From positions 1 through 64,000 of the forward strand of contig WHUX01000247.1 in the NCBI GenBank assembly GCA_015179025.1: a stretch of 64,000 nt of DNA. The letters run 5' to 3'. How positions within the stretch are numbered: the first letter of the stretch is position 1; every line of letters starts with the position of its first letter. A program made the position numbers and the translations under genes. This document shows, one piece after another, positions 10,588-20,890 of the stretch. Origin of the DNA: Terfezia claveryi (Eukaryota > Ascomycota > Pezizomycetes > Pezizales > Pezizaceae). Below the pieces are notes generated by a model that was not told the DNA's origin, did no database searches, and worked only from the letters and a program-made list of their open reading frames with translations.

Positions 10588-13500
10588 TCATTTTGGTAGA
10601 GTGCGGGGTCGAGGTTTAGATGGGTATGAAGCGTGGAATTTTTTCACAGCGCTAGGTGCATTAAAAAACAGGTCAGCAGGTTCCCAAGTAAGCTCGTCAT
10701 ATCCTATCCAACGAGCAAGGTATTCAAGCGTACGTCCACGAATACGGGAGTCAACAATCTTGTCGATTTCCCACTCAGGTTCGTCTTCAATAATAATCGG
10801 AGGGGGTGGAGGTTGAATTTGCCCTGGTAAGGGGTCGGTTGATGCAGGTTCAAGAAGAGAGATATGGAAGACGGGGTGAATTTTCATGGAAGTAGGAAGG
10901 TCGAGCTTATAAGCATGGGAGGAGATCTTCTGGATGATTCGAAATTTACCAAGCTTTTTAAAATCTAGCTTAGTAGAGGGATGAGTTGTTTTAATGTGTC
11001 GGCATAGTAGCCATACTTCATCGCCGATTTCTAGCTTGGGAGGTGGGATTCGAGATTTATTGGCTTGTTCGGAATAAGTTGCTTGGGCCCAAATCATTTC
11101 AGATCTAAGGTGGGCATCGAGTTCTGAAAGGCGATCGGCAAAATCCTTGATGACAGAAGGCGCTGGAAGTTTCTTTGCAGGGTTTGGATTAATCTGGTAG
11201 CGAGGATTTTCTCCATACATAGCCTGGAATGGCGTAATTCCAAGGGTAGCAGACAGGGTATTATTATATGAGAATTCTGCCATTGTGATTAATTCGGACC
11301 AGTTATCTTGTTGATAGTTGCAGTAGGCACGTAAGTATTGTTCTGCAATTGCATTGATCCTTTCGGTTTGGCTATCTGTTTGGGGGTGGAAAGCAGTAGA
11401 AACTTTTTGTTGAATTCCTACTAGAGACATGAGGGAGCGGGTGAATTCAGAGACAAATTGGGTACCTCGATCGGAAACAATAGAGTCAGGGATTCCGTGG
11501 AGACGGAATATATTGTCAAAGAAAAGCTTTGCAATTTGCTTGGAGTTGACATCTATTGTTGTTGGGATATAGTGAGCCATTTTTGAGAGTCGGTCAACTA
11601 CTACAAGTAAAGCATCAAATCCATTAGAGGTAGGGAGCCCTGTAACAAGGTCGAGAGAAACAGATGACCATTTTTTAAATGGTACTTGAAGGGGTTTTAG
11701 AAGACCATAAGGGGCTTGGCGGGCAGGTTTAGTTCTGGTACAGGTATCACAATTTCGGAGGTATTGTGCAATAGTTTGGCGCATTTTTGGCCACCAATAA
11801 TCTCGTGATATAAGTTCATATGTAGCTGCTCGACCAGGGTGTCCTGCGGCGGGGTGATCATGGCAGTTTCGAAGGATGCGGAGGTGAATTTCGGGGGAGT
11901 TAGGAACATAAACAAGATCATTAACCAGGATAAGTCCATCAGAGATTTTACATTCTGATAAAGGGACTAGTGCATATTTCTTGATATTAGTTTCAAGAGC
12001 GTGAATTATTTCGAGAGCAAGTTTATTAGTTTTCAAGGTAACTCGAATATCCTCGTTATTGGTGATAGAAGCAGCAGAAAGGGAGAATTTTTCGGGGGGT
12101 ATTAAAGCTTGCGTAGGACGGCCACGTTCATCCCCTTCTTCAGGAAGGTCTCCAGATCGTCTAGTCAATGCATCAGCCTTAGCATTCTGGTTTCCTGGTC
12201 GAAAAATAATCTTAAAGTCATATTGGGCTAATTCTTGAGCCCATCTAGCTTGTCGGCGAGAGAGGAGTGCCTTAGTTGTAAAGGTCTGGAGGTTATGGTG
12301 GTCCGTGATTATCGTGAAAGGTTGTGGGAGTTGATGCAGATATATATGCCATTTTTCAAGAGCTAAAATAATGGCAAGAAGTTCCTTATCACCGATTCCA
12401 TAGTTACATTCAGCTGGTGACATTTTTTCGGAGATAAATGCAACTGGGTGAAGAACGAGTTTCCCATTCTCTAAATGTTTTTGGGAGAGAATACCCGAAG
12501 TAACATAATCTGAGGCATCTGTCTCGATAATAGTTTCGAGGTCCGGATTGAAGTGTCGAAGTATGGGGGCGGAAGTAAAGGCTTGTTTGAGGAGTTCAAA
12601 GACTTCCTCACATGATGAATCCCAGAGAAAAGGTATATCTTTCCGGAGTAGATTGAAGAGGGGTTGACATAAGTAAGAATACTTATTAATGAACCGTCGG
12701 TAAAAGTTAGCGAATCCGAGGAAGCATTGTATGTCCCTAACAGATTTTGGGGTTTCCCAGTTAAGGACTGCATTAACCTTTTCGGGGTCCATTTCAAGGC
12801 CATGTTCGGAGATAATAAAACCGAGAAATGTAGTCTTATTAACAGAGAATTCGCATTTTTCGGGTTTAATGAATAGCCCAGCCTCTTTCAGCTTTTGTAG
12901 GACTTTTTGAACTTGTTCTTTGTGTTCTTTCCAAGTTTTCGAGTAGATCAAGATATCATCAATATAGCAAACACAAAACATATCAAGGTATTCTCGTAGA
13001 GTGTCGTTCATAAACCTTTGGGCAGTTGCAGGTGCGTTGGTTAACCCGAAAGGCATAACAAGGAACTCAAATAATCCGTAGCGAGTTCTGAAGGCTGTTT
13101 TCCACTCATCACCTTCCTTGATTCGAATTTGATTAAAGCAAGCACGGAGGTCAAGTCGAGTAAAATATTTACAGCCTCGAATTTGGTTCAGAGTTTCTTC
13201 GATTCTGGGTAAAGGGTTACGATCTTTGATCGTAATATCATTCAAAGCACGGTAGTCGACACAGAGGCGGAGGGAACCATCCTTTTTCTTTACAAAAAGG
13301 ATTGGGGAGGCAGCTGATGAGGAGCTTGCTCGGATAAAGGATTTGGAGAGATTTTCATCAATCCATTTCCTAACTTCCTTTAGTTCAGCGTCGGACATGG
13401 AGTACATTCGGCCGAATGGAGGTTTAGCTCCATCTTGTAAAGGAATTGCGTGGTCAACATAACGGTGAGGGGGCAAGATTCGGGCTTCTTTTTCAGAGAA

Positions 13501-14317
13501 AAGAGATAGGTATTCATGGTATTCGGGAGGTATAAGTTTGGCAGCAGACTCGCTATTATCATCATCATCTTCTGGGGAGGCATAGATGGCTGCAATACAT
13601 AGTTTGGCTTCAGGATCCTTAATAGCTACTCGGAAGGCGCTCGTGAAATGATTGAGATTCGGAGGTTATCGGAGGTTTCTGTTGTCTTTTTCGGATTTCG
13701 TATAGGGAGACAGTGTGCATGACAATATCCAGAGGCAAAGGCAATGGTATTGTGAGTCCAGTTGATCGTAGGGTTATGACATTTGAGCCATGATTTTCCA
13801 ACAATCATATTCCAACCAGCTAGCTTAGTTACATGGAAGGTAAGTTCTTCCATATGTTGGTCTATAGTTAGCTTCAAGGTACAAGTATGGGTTATTTGTC
13901 CTACAAGAGAACGTTTTCCATCTGCAAGTACAAGGTCTTCAGGCTTAGGTTTCAAGTCAAGAGGCAAGTTCAGTTCAAGGCATAATCAAGGTCGATAAAC
14001 TGGGAGCTAGCTCCCGAGTCTACCATGCAGGTTCCAGAAAGGTTTTCATTGACAAGGCATGGTAAAATAAGTGGATCATCAGACCCCAAATCATGAATAA
14101 CAGATAGTGCAGAAATAACTAAAGCAGAAGCAAGACGGCGTCGACGAGTAAGTCGTTGACGAGACTTGCGAGAAACCACAGGTAAAACATATCCAGTTCC
14201 TTCAAAATGAATTTCCTCCAAAGCAGAAAACGAATTAGAACTAACAAAAGAAACAAGATCATGAGAGATGGCACCAGGATGCATCCTGGCGCTCTTTGAA
14301 CTGCCATCGTTATTCAA
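10588..14317 (-). pseudogene. pol: Gypsy Pol polyprotein: protease, RT, RNase H, integrase, chromodomain
   Basis: The protease motif MVDSGASSQFID lies near 14,010. Two frameshifts (near 13,968 and 13,630) separate it from the long 962-residue frame 13,476-10,588. In that frame RT occupies about residues 20-260, with FVKKKDGSLRLCVDYR and catalytic YIDDILIYS. RNase H (about 300-430) begins ETDASDY. The integrase zinc motif H..H..C..C is at about 520-565 (GHPGRAATYEL, CDTCTRT). The integrase core has LDLVTG, VSDRGTQF and QTERINAI, carrying the D, D and E. A chromodomain closes it (EWEIDKIVDSR...ARWIGYDELTWEP), expected to guide insertion to marked chromatin. Apart from the frameshifts it looks intact; sequencing error in homopolymers is an alternative. 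Confidence 0.92.
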
Positions 14318-14325
14318 AGAGTGCT

Positions 14326-15500
14326 CTAGTTTTTTGGAACCTCGAAGAGGGTCTGAGGTCCAGGAGTAGTAGTAGTATCGAGAGGGGGTGGAGCAGTGCT
14401 AGCAGTAGCTAGTTTTTTGTTTTTAGCAGAAACGGGGCAGTTTGTAGCCCAATGACCAGTATTTCCGCAATACATGCAGAGTCCATTTTCTCGACGATGC
14501 TTGCGGATATCATCAGTAAGGGGACCTCTTTTTCGAGAAGCTGAGAGGTCCATTGGTCCCGGAGTAGTTCCAACCGAAGTAGAAGGAACAAGAGGTCGAG
14601 AGGCTGAAGCAGGAGTTTGGTGACTAGGGCCTGTAGTCTTAGGAGGGTTCTGGTTTAACATCTTAGCCCTATTATCTAACTTAATGCAAAGTTGGACAAA
14701 TTCATCAAAGTCCTCAGGGGGTGTAGCTTGATACGAGAGTGCGATCCTAAGTGCTTGGTTTGCTCCATTTGTGAAGAAGGAGATTTTGGTTCGGTGGTCC
14801 AGACTAAGGGCAGCAGCATATGTCGCGAATTCAGCATGGTAAGTGGAGCAGTCTTTATTTCCCTGTTTGAGAGCAAGGAGTTTTCGTTCTGCAGTAGCAC
14901 GGGCATCAGGGTCATCATATGCATTCTTTAATGCTGTTGCGAATTCTTCATATGAATCGAAGTCGATTAATCCAGTAGTTCGATCAAGATGAGGCTCAAA
15001 CCAGTCAGCTGCAGACCCTGTTAAATAAGATGCTGCATAGGCGATTTTCGCAGCTTCATTATTATATCGTGTAGGGTCAGATGAGAATACTAATGAGAGT
15101 TTGATCATAAATCTAGTGAACTTAGATCTAGTACCATCAAAGTTTTCTGGTTCATGGAGTTTTGGAGCTCGAGAGGATGTTGATGTGGAAGTAGAGCCTG
15201 GAATTAAACTAGAAGCCGTAATTCCATATTCATACCCCCTATTGTAATAGTGCCAGCAACATTCTGTAGTTGTAGAAGTACCCGTAGCAGGGATATCGAA
15301 ATTAGTGGGAACTCCTCGTCCTGATCTATACCTGCACCAAATGCTCCATGGATCCAGGAATAGAAGGAAGTTGGGGTTCCTGTTGGAAGGCTAGGGAAGA
15401 CAGAAGGGGGTGCTGGAGGAGTGTCGCGGAGAATTGATGCTAAAGCACGCCATTGATCATCGTCAGATGGTGGTACCTGCTGTTGTTGCTGTGAAGACAT
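14326..15500 (-). pseudogene. gag: Gypsy Gag with zinc knuckle, one frameshift
   Basis: ATG at 15,500 starts MSSQQQQQVPPSDDDQW. A frameshift near 15,210-15,240 separates the first 98 residues from the rest, which opens with KLHEPENFDGT and contains the retrotransposon gag core (AAYAASYLTGSAADWFEPHL). The CCHC knuckle CMYCGNTGHWATNC lies near the C-terminus. Pol follows in another frame within about 10 bp, so translational frameshifting is plausible. Gag would form the virus-like particle in the cytoplasm. Confidence 0.9.
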
Positions 15501-15536
15501 TTTTGCGTAGTGGAGACTATAAGGTACGCAACAAAG

Positions 15537-16316
15537 TGTAATGAACCCTAATCCGAACTACCAGTAACACGGTGGGCGGGACTTGTGAGGATGTGAGGTA
15601 CGTTGCGAATAGTTAGGGATCCTGGGATTAAGCGGGAGATAGTAAAGGTTCAAGTACTGGAGAAGAGCAGGATTGACAAGATCAGTAGGTGTACGTATTC
15701 GGTGGTCAGAGGGGACTTGGGCGAGACCAAGGCCGAACGAGTAAGCATAAGCAAGGTCAAGACTAGGAACGTGAAAGTCTGAGCTACGCTCGAGAGATAG
15801 AAGATCGATATATTGTGAACAACTAGGTACAGTAGAGTGAACAAGTTGTTGCGTGAAGAAGAAGAGAGAAGGAAAATAGACAGGAGAAACTGGTTCCTTT
15901 TATAGGAATCCAGTATCGTTCAAGACTTATAATTCTCGTTAGAAATCCTAGGTTACAAAGCATAAAGAATGAACTAGAAGATTCGTACTGAACTAGAAAA
16001 CCATAGAGTTCCGACAAAATATTCTATTTCTCACGATATGAATCTACTAGAAGGTTCTAGTAGATTCCCGAATAAGCGAGTACCTAATCTGGACTTCCGG
16101 GATGCGGTCGGTTGTCATGCAGGTCAGGGCTGGGGTCGGGGTCCGAGTTACTGGAATTGGAATAGCAACCAAAGGGCCAGCAATAGCACGGTAAACTCGT
16201 ACTGAGTCAGGATCATGTTGAGCCGCAAGTATATATGAGTCGGCAAGTGCGTAGGTTGCCAATACAAAACAGGGGCCGGAGGTTCTTGAGACAAGGGTAA
16301 GGGTTGGTTCATAACA
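15537..16316 (-). repeat. 5' LTR of the young Gypsy (780 bp)
   Basis: Near-identical partner of 9712-10,493. The leader to the gag ATG at 15,500 is only about 37 bp. Confidence 0.95.
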
Positions 16317-16489
16317 CCAGGTTTGCTTGTAAACAAAGAATGAATTCCTTTATTTGCACGAACAGAGGTTTTTGGTGGTCATCTTCCATTTATCTGCAAA
16401 TTCCAAGGAATCGTCAGTGCTTCAACGGTGATTTCTATCTATATAATCTGCAGTGAAGATAACGAAGGGGTATGTGTTCCAAAGCCATG

Positions 16490-16717
16490 TCATGGAGGCC
16501 GTCACGGAGGATGTCACGGAGGCCATCACGGAGGATGTCACAGAGGCTGTGACGGAGGTTGTGTCCAGAAATTTGAAGTCGAATGATAGTTAGCTTATTC
16601 ACTGACTATCATTTATCTCAATCACAGACATTCCCATCTAAATAACTAGCAGAACCAAGACGTATGTTTTGCAAAATCGTGTCACGGAGGTTGTCATAGA
16701 GGTGTCACGGAGGTCGT
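16490..16717 (+). repeat. GTCACGGAGG arrays in the gene A upstream region
   Basis: Units of about 15 bp (GTCACGGAGGCC, GTCACGGAGGAT) run 16,490-16,565, and three more lie at 16,680-16,717. The outer copy has an equivalent array before its gene A start. Confidence 0.8.
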
Positions 16718-16784
16718 GTCAAGGGAACGAGGTTGAGCCCAAAGTGGAAAGACTACTGACGAAGTTTGTGTTTAAGTATTCGCA

Positions 16785-18346
16785 ATGCCAAACCATCCTG
16801 AGAAGAAAAAGACAACTGGTAAAGCGCCAACCAGCCCGGCACCAGAACCTCCCATGCAGAAAAAAAGAAAGACAACTCTAGGAGCGCCAGCCAGCCCGGT
16901 CGCGAAGATGCCGACAACTCGCATAGAGCATGTTCCCTAAAAAAGGAAGACAAGAGCAGAATTAGCTCACCCAATTGAGGATGTTCCAAGAAGAAGGACA
17001 AGAGCCAAACTAGCCCTCATCCCACCCCCAGTTGAGGATGTTCCAACAAGGAGAAGGACAAGAGCCGAACTAGCCTTCTACCCACCTCCAATTGCAGATG
17101 TTCCAACAAAAAGCATGCCAAGAGCCGAACTTGCTGAGGATGTTCCAAAGAATCTTTATGCCAAATATGCTGACTTCCCATGAGGCCCTCGAGAGTTTAA
17201 TCCAGACACAGAAATTAGTGGGGGGAGGAAGGCATGGGGCAGCTCCACTAATCCCCATATGAAAAAAATTCGAGAAACACACAAGAAACTGCTTGGACCC
17301 CCGCTGTCGTGAGAGCGGGCCAAGGACTGGAAAAGGCAAAAGGTAAACAGGGTGCTCAAAGCAGGGATTAAGGAGGCCGAATACGCCACTACTATTGGAA
17401 GGGCAATAGGCACCCGAAGGGCCTTGTTAACCGATGTGGAACGAGGCAACTTTGAACGACTGGATCAAAGGACTTGCGACCTGATGTTTATCTGCAAAAA
17501 GGCATATATTTTGTACCAGTGGCATCAGCTATCCGACGAGCAGAAGCGAGTCTATTTGGAATTACAGGAGCAAGAAGAGCTCCCCGAATTCAAAATTCCC
17601 AATGCTGAGTTGGAAGTAATAGGGGTAAAGCCAGTGCAGCAATTCGCAGTGGTCATTAGCGTTGTGCCGATCAACCGCCGAGCCTATGCCCGATTTGATG
17701 AGCCAACCGAACGTGACACAGTGTCTGGGCATGGGACTAGTGATACAGGGCCCAACACACCACTAGCAATTGATAGCAGGATGCAGACTATACAAGAGGA
17801 GTTGGCAGAGGGGGGTGCCGACGATTGCTTAAGTGATGAGGACATTGGGACAGATATTGCAGAGGTAGGTGCTTCCTCGTGCTTGATCTAAATCTGAGAA
17901 CTTTACTCACAAGTAGATAGGACTACGATGACAAACCCAACAAGGAAGATGATGATGAAGATACAGGACTATGGGGCTGATAGGTAGCTTCGGAGGGTTC
18001 TTCAGAAGAAGAAGCTCAATCAACTGAATCCGACTCCAGCAAAAGGGGAAAGGCGTTGTCAGTACCTAGCGGAGATAGGCCTGCCGAATTGCTTCCAAGC
18101 GACACCGAAGATGGGGACTATAGGGATTCCACCGAGGAGAACGATTACGAAGTCAATGAACGAGTATATCAGCGGATTTTACATCAAGGTGCTGTGATGA
18201 CAACAAGCGACAACAATAAAGATGACAAAGGTGAGAAGCAAGTCACAGGCGATGATGGGGGGAAAGATGAGCCAGCAGATGAGGATGAGGGTGAGTATGA
18301 TGATAAAGGTGACAATTATAGTGAAGATGGGGAAGAAGCAAACTAG
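16785..18346 (+). pseudogene. Gene A, inner copy (acidic-tailed protein of unknown function)
   Basis: The ATG at 16,785 is in frame with the open stretch to 17,893. The N-terminus is Lys/Pro-rich (MPNHPEKKKTTGKAP) and holds three to four repeats of about 18 residues like RRTRAELA...PPPVEDVP (16,940-17,140). Conserved blocks shared with the outer copy follow: HKKLLGP, AKDWKRQKVNR, NFERLDQRT, KKAYILYQWHQL, YLELQEQEE and KPVQQFAVVISVVPI. A likely intron starts at about 17,866 (GTAGGT) and ends near 17,919, after which an acidic Ser/Asp/Glu tail contains LLPSDTEDGDY and DEDEGEYDDKGD. In-frame stops at 16,938, near 17,178 (TGA for Trp), near 17,310 (TGA for Arg) and near 17,975 make it a pseudogene. 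The H3-like gene follows about 680 bp downstream on the same strand. Confidence 0.7.
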
Positions 18347-18395
18347 GGAGGAGAATGGGAACTAATTTGGATTTCTTTTTAGTGTCATAGATGGA

Positions 18396-18478
18396 AAATA
18401 TGTCACAGATGGAAAACTTGTCACGGATGGAAAACTTGTCACGGATGGAGAACTTGTTACGGATGCCGTGAATGGTCG
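18396..18478 (+). repeat. GTCACGGATGGAAAACTT array after gene A
   Basis: About five 18-bp units, such as TGTCACGGATGGAAAACT, lie between gene A and the H3-like gene. Confidence 0.85.
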
Positions 18479-18499
18479 TTCGTTAACAATTTTCTGAGG

Positions 18500-19023
18500 T
18501 TTAATTGTATCTACTACTTTTGTGTTTAATTGTGTATTTTATTGCGTCTTTGCTTGTATGTTTGTTGGATGACTACAGCCTGAAGCAAGGGGTATTTCAT
18601 TTTTGTGTTGTTTTTGGATGTCTACGGCGTATGCAAGAGATATTTTCTTTATGTATTTTTTTGATGTCAACTTAGCACGCTAGGGGGTATTTGTTTTAGA
18701 ATTATGTGTATCTCTATGGGGTATTTTCCTTGTGTGTTTTTTTTGATATAAACAGGCTAATGTGGCATAACACTAAGGTAACGTTTTTTTATTACTCCCT
18801 TTGTTATGAGTGAGCTAACAGATGGGGATGCAGATAAACAATGAATTATACTTTGTTGTAGAGCTCAATGCTTGAGATCAGTTTATTTTTCGTCCACTTC
18901 GTGCCCTCGGGAACATACATATACAAGCAAACTTACTGTCCCAAACCTCAGATCCTTCGATTTGCAACCTTTAGTCAGTGGATATTACACTTACTCTTTT
19001 GTACCCCCGAATACACAGATATA
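18500..19023. other. Intergenic/promoter region of the H3-like gene
   Basis: T-rich sequence with loosely repeated GGTATTT...TTTGTGT segments. No gene seen. The H3-like start codon is preceded by ACACAGATATA. Confidence 0.5.
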
Positions 19024-19965
19024 ATGGCCGGAACGAAACAACGAGCTAGGAATATCAAGACGATAGTACTCCCTGCGAGAGTACCTACAGTGGTCCCAAA
19101 AAAGAGAGGGGTACTCCCCAAAAAGAAAAGGGTACTCCCCAAAAAGAAAAGGGTAGTCCCACGAAAGAGAAGGGTGGATCGGCATAACAACTCCCCCCAG
19201 TTCAATTTGAACTTGGAATGCTAAATTTGCTGTCAGTGGCAATTATTAGACAAATTCGGAGACAACAAGCCAGCAGTCAATTAATCATTCCGAAGACTGC
19301 GTTCCGACGGTTATGTCGAGAGATCGTACAGGATGTTAACACTGAATATAACAGTTATCCTACGATACTCGGTGGGCGGACAAATGTGGAGAGAATTGGC
19401 ATCATAGCAACAAATGCCCTCCAAGAGGCTACGGAGGCATACCTTCAAGAATTTTTGACAAGTAATAAAGCATATATCGTAAGTAGGTCAGGGTGAGACT
19501 AACCAGGTGTATGAAATAGCAATCAACCTATATGCAACACAGAGCGGAGACCGAAACCCACCACGCCAAACAATTCTACAAAGGGATGTGGTGTTGTGGC
19601 GTCAGGTGGAAGCCAATCGGCTATCTGGGGGTAATGTGACCTACTGCCCCCACCCCAAACACCACCAGTACTACCATTGCCCTCATCATCCTCCTCATCA
19701 TCCTCCTCATCATCCTCCTCATCATCACCGTCGTTACCATCATCACCCTCATCATCATCATCATCAGAATCATCGTCTTCACCGTCACTATCAGTTTCGC
19801 CGTCGACTAGATCACCGGCATCAGTTGGTGCCCCGCCATCTCCTGCAACTCCTCCTTCGCCGGCATCAGTTGGTGCCCCGTGATCTCCAGCAACACCTCC
19901 TTTGCCGGCGATACCACCTGCTTCGCCGGCACCACTTGCACCTCTGGCATGACCTACACTGCTAG
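19024..19965 (+). pseudogene. Histone H3-like protein, inner hAT copy
   Basis: The ATG at 19,024 opens MAGTKQRARN, close to the H3 tail MARTKQTARK. Three PKKKRVV-like basic repeats follow (21-bp DNA unit at 19,105-19,170). The core from 19,237 reads IIRQIRRQQ, then alpha-1 AFRRLCREIVQDV (H3: FQRLVREIAQDF) and, after an extended loop, alpha-2 ALQEATEAYLQEFL. An intron at 19,462-19,519 (GTAATA donor, GACTAAC branch, ATAG acceptor) joins this to INLYATQ, matching H3 TNLCAIHA; then TILQRDVVLWRQV matches TIMPKDIQLARRI. A His-rich low-complexity tail runs to 19,965. A frame break between tail exon and core near 19,175-19,236 (lost donor or indel) makes it a pseudogene. The intact protein would be nuclear and nucleosomal. 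Confidence 0.82.
19676..19800. repeat. TCCTCATCA trinucleotide-type tract
   Basis: CCTCATCAT units encode His/Pro on the plus strand and Asp/Glu (DDEEDDEE) on the minus strand, which creates a minus-strand acidic open frame at 19,523-20,035. Confidence 0.8.
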
Positions 19966-20110
19966 CATCGCCTACATTGTCATCGTGTTCTGATGATGTA
20001 TGGGGAATGGAAGGAAGAGGCCAGGAGTAGGGCATTTGACTTTTTCTATAGGGTTATTTTTTTGGGTTGTGTTATGTATTTGGGGGATAGATATCTTGCG
20101 ATCAGCTCCG

Positions 20111-20134
20111 TTTTTTTTTTTTTTTTTTTTTTTT
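20111..20134 (+). repeat. Poly(T) tract of 24
   Basis: Uninterrupted T run. It could be the complement of a poly(A) tail of a retroposed sequence, but no such body is recognised. Confidence 0.9.
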
Positions 20135-20286
20135 AGGTTATATAAAGTTGTGATGGTAGGAAATGGAATATTAGGAGAGCTCATAATCTGGGTGAAAGGT
20201 AATTTGCCAGAATAGACAATTCTGTGACAACTTGAGGCAATTCCGTGACGACTATGGGATAGTGAGAAATGGCGATGATTCCATAA

Positions 20287-20639
20287 CTACGGATCCGTCC
20301 TCCTGTTACGGATCCGTCCTCCTGTCACGGATCCGTCCTCCTGTTACGGATCCGTCCTCCTGTCACGGATCCATCCTCCTGTCACGGATTGCCCCGCCTG
20401 TCACGGATTCCTCCTCCTGTCACGGATTCCTCCTCCTGTCACGGACTTGAACTTTTCCTTCCCGCTTAATCCTTACCGCCATTTCTCAACTGCGTTCTAC
20501 TAGTGGCTAACCTTCCGTCCATTCCTCCGTCATTCTCCTGTATAATCTTACTCTGCCTTGCGTGCTAATGTGAATTACATTCGTTGATACCTCATCAATT
20601 TCTGCACACTCTGATTCTCATAAAACGAATCGCTTTAAT
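20287..20639 (+). repeat. Dispersed direct repeat, copy 2
   Basis: Matches 2105-2425 with more tandem units (about eight of 19-20 bp against six to seven). The GGATCCG part is palindromic. It lies just inside the right subterminal region of the inner hAT. Confidence 0.8.
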
Positions 20640-20727
20640 CCAAGCAATCCGTGGTGTATTCAGTTAAATTTGAACCGAATTATATAAGAAACTGGTTCTC
20701 CAGTCTAGCAATATGCGTCAGTAGATG

Positions 20728-20890
20728 ACACTAAGGCTTGGCGAGTAGTCGACGGCTACTCAGCGCTGGCCCGAGTAATTCAGAGCGACATATAGCCGAC
20801 TCGCCGAGTTAGAGGCTTGGGCAAAACTCGGCCATCGGCACGAGTCTTGGCAAGGTGGCGCGGGGAAATATCGCCTCAGTGCGCACACTA
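20728..20890 (-). repeat. Right terminal/subterminal region of inner hAT
   Basis: On the complement it reads TAGTGTGCGCACTGAGGCGA, then CCGAGT, CTCGGCGAGTCGG and TACTCGCCAAGC. It aligns over roughly 160 bp with the left arm of the MITE at 810-970, which shows family membership. Confidence 0.75.

Larger units (their letters stand above)
9712..16316 (-). mobile_element. Young Ty3/Gypsy chromovirus with two LTRs
   Basis: LTRs at 9712-10,493 and 15,537-16,316 flank gag and pol on the minus strand. The 5-bp target duplication CCAGG (9707-9711 and 16,317-16,321) is perfect. The LTRs differ at only three noticed positions (two single-base indels and one substitution), so insertion was recent. A purine-rich tract lies next to the 3' LTR (complement of 10,494-10,512). 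Gene order gag, protease, RT, RNase H, integrase, chromodomain is that of chromoviruses. Confidence 0.95.
1913..20890. mobile_element. Inner giant hAT transposon carrying cargo genes (18,978 bp with insertions)
   Basis: Left terminus is TAGTGTGTGCA and right terminus is TGCGCACACTA, an inverted pair fitting the hAT YARNG ends. An 8-bp target duplication is visible: CACAGAAG (1905-1912) and CATAGAAG (20,891-20,898), one C/T mismatch. A hAT transposase lies inside on the minus strand. Taking out the Gypsy (9712-16,316) and the solo LTR (4780-5500) leaves about 11,642 bp, much larger than typical 2-5 kb hATs. It also carries a two-exon hypothetical gene (minus, about 6757-7675), a predicted membrane protein (9167-9700), gene A (16,785-18,346) and the H3-like gene (19,024-19,965). 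All key genes are broken, so it is a relic. Confidence 0.8.

Noticed and set aside
19024..19236. Telling nuclear H3 gene of the host
   Set aside because: The gene is broken, lies inside a hAT with a second copy in the outer hAT, and diverges strongly from the nearly invariant host H3.
19479..19506. A 28-bp intron with GTAAGT donor
   Set aside because: Too short for a fungal intron; the 58-bp intron 19,462-19,519 has a branch site, matches the outer copy in phase and restores alpha-2.
19024..19965. Calling the gene CENP-A (cenH3)
   Set aside because: The longer loop 1 is suggestive, but no diagnostic CENP-A targeting features can be confirmed by eye and all copies are inside transposons.
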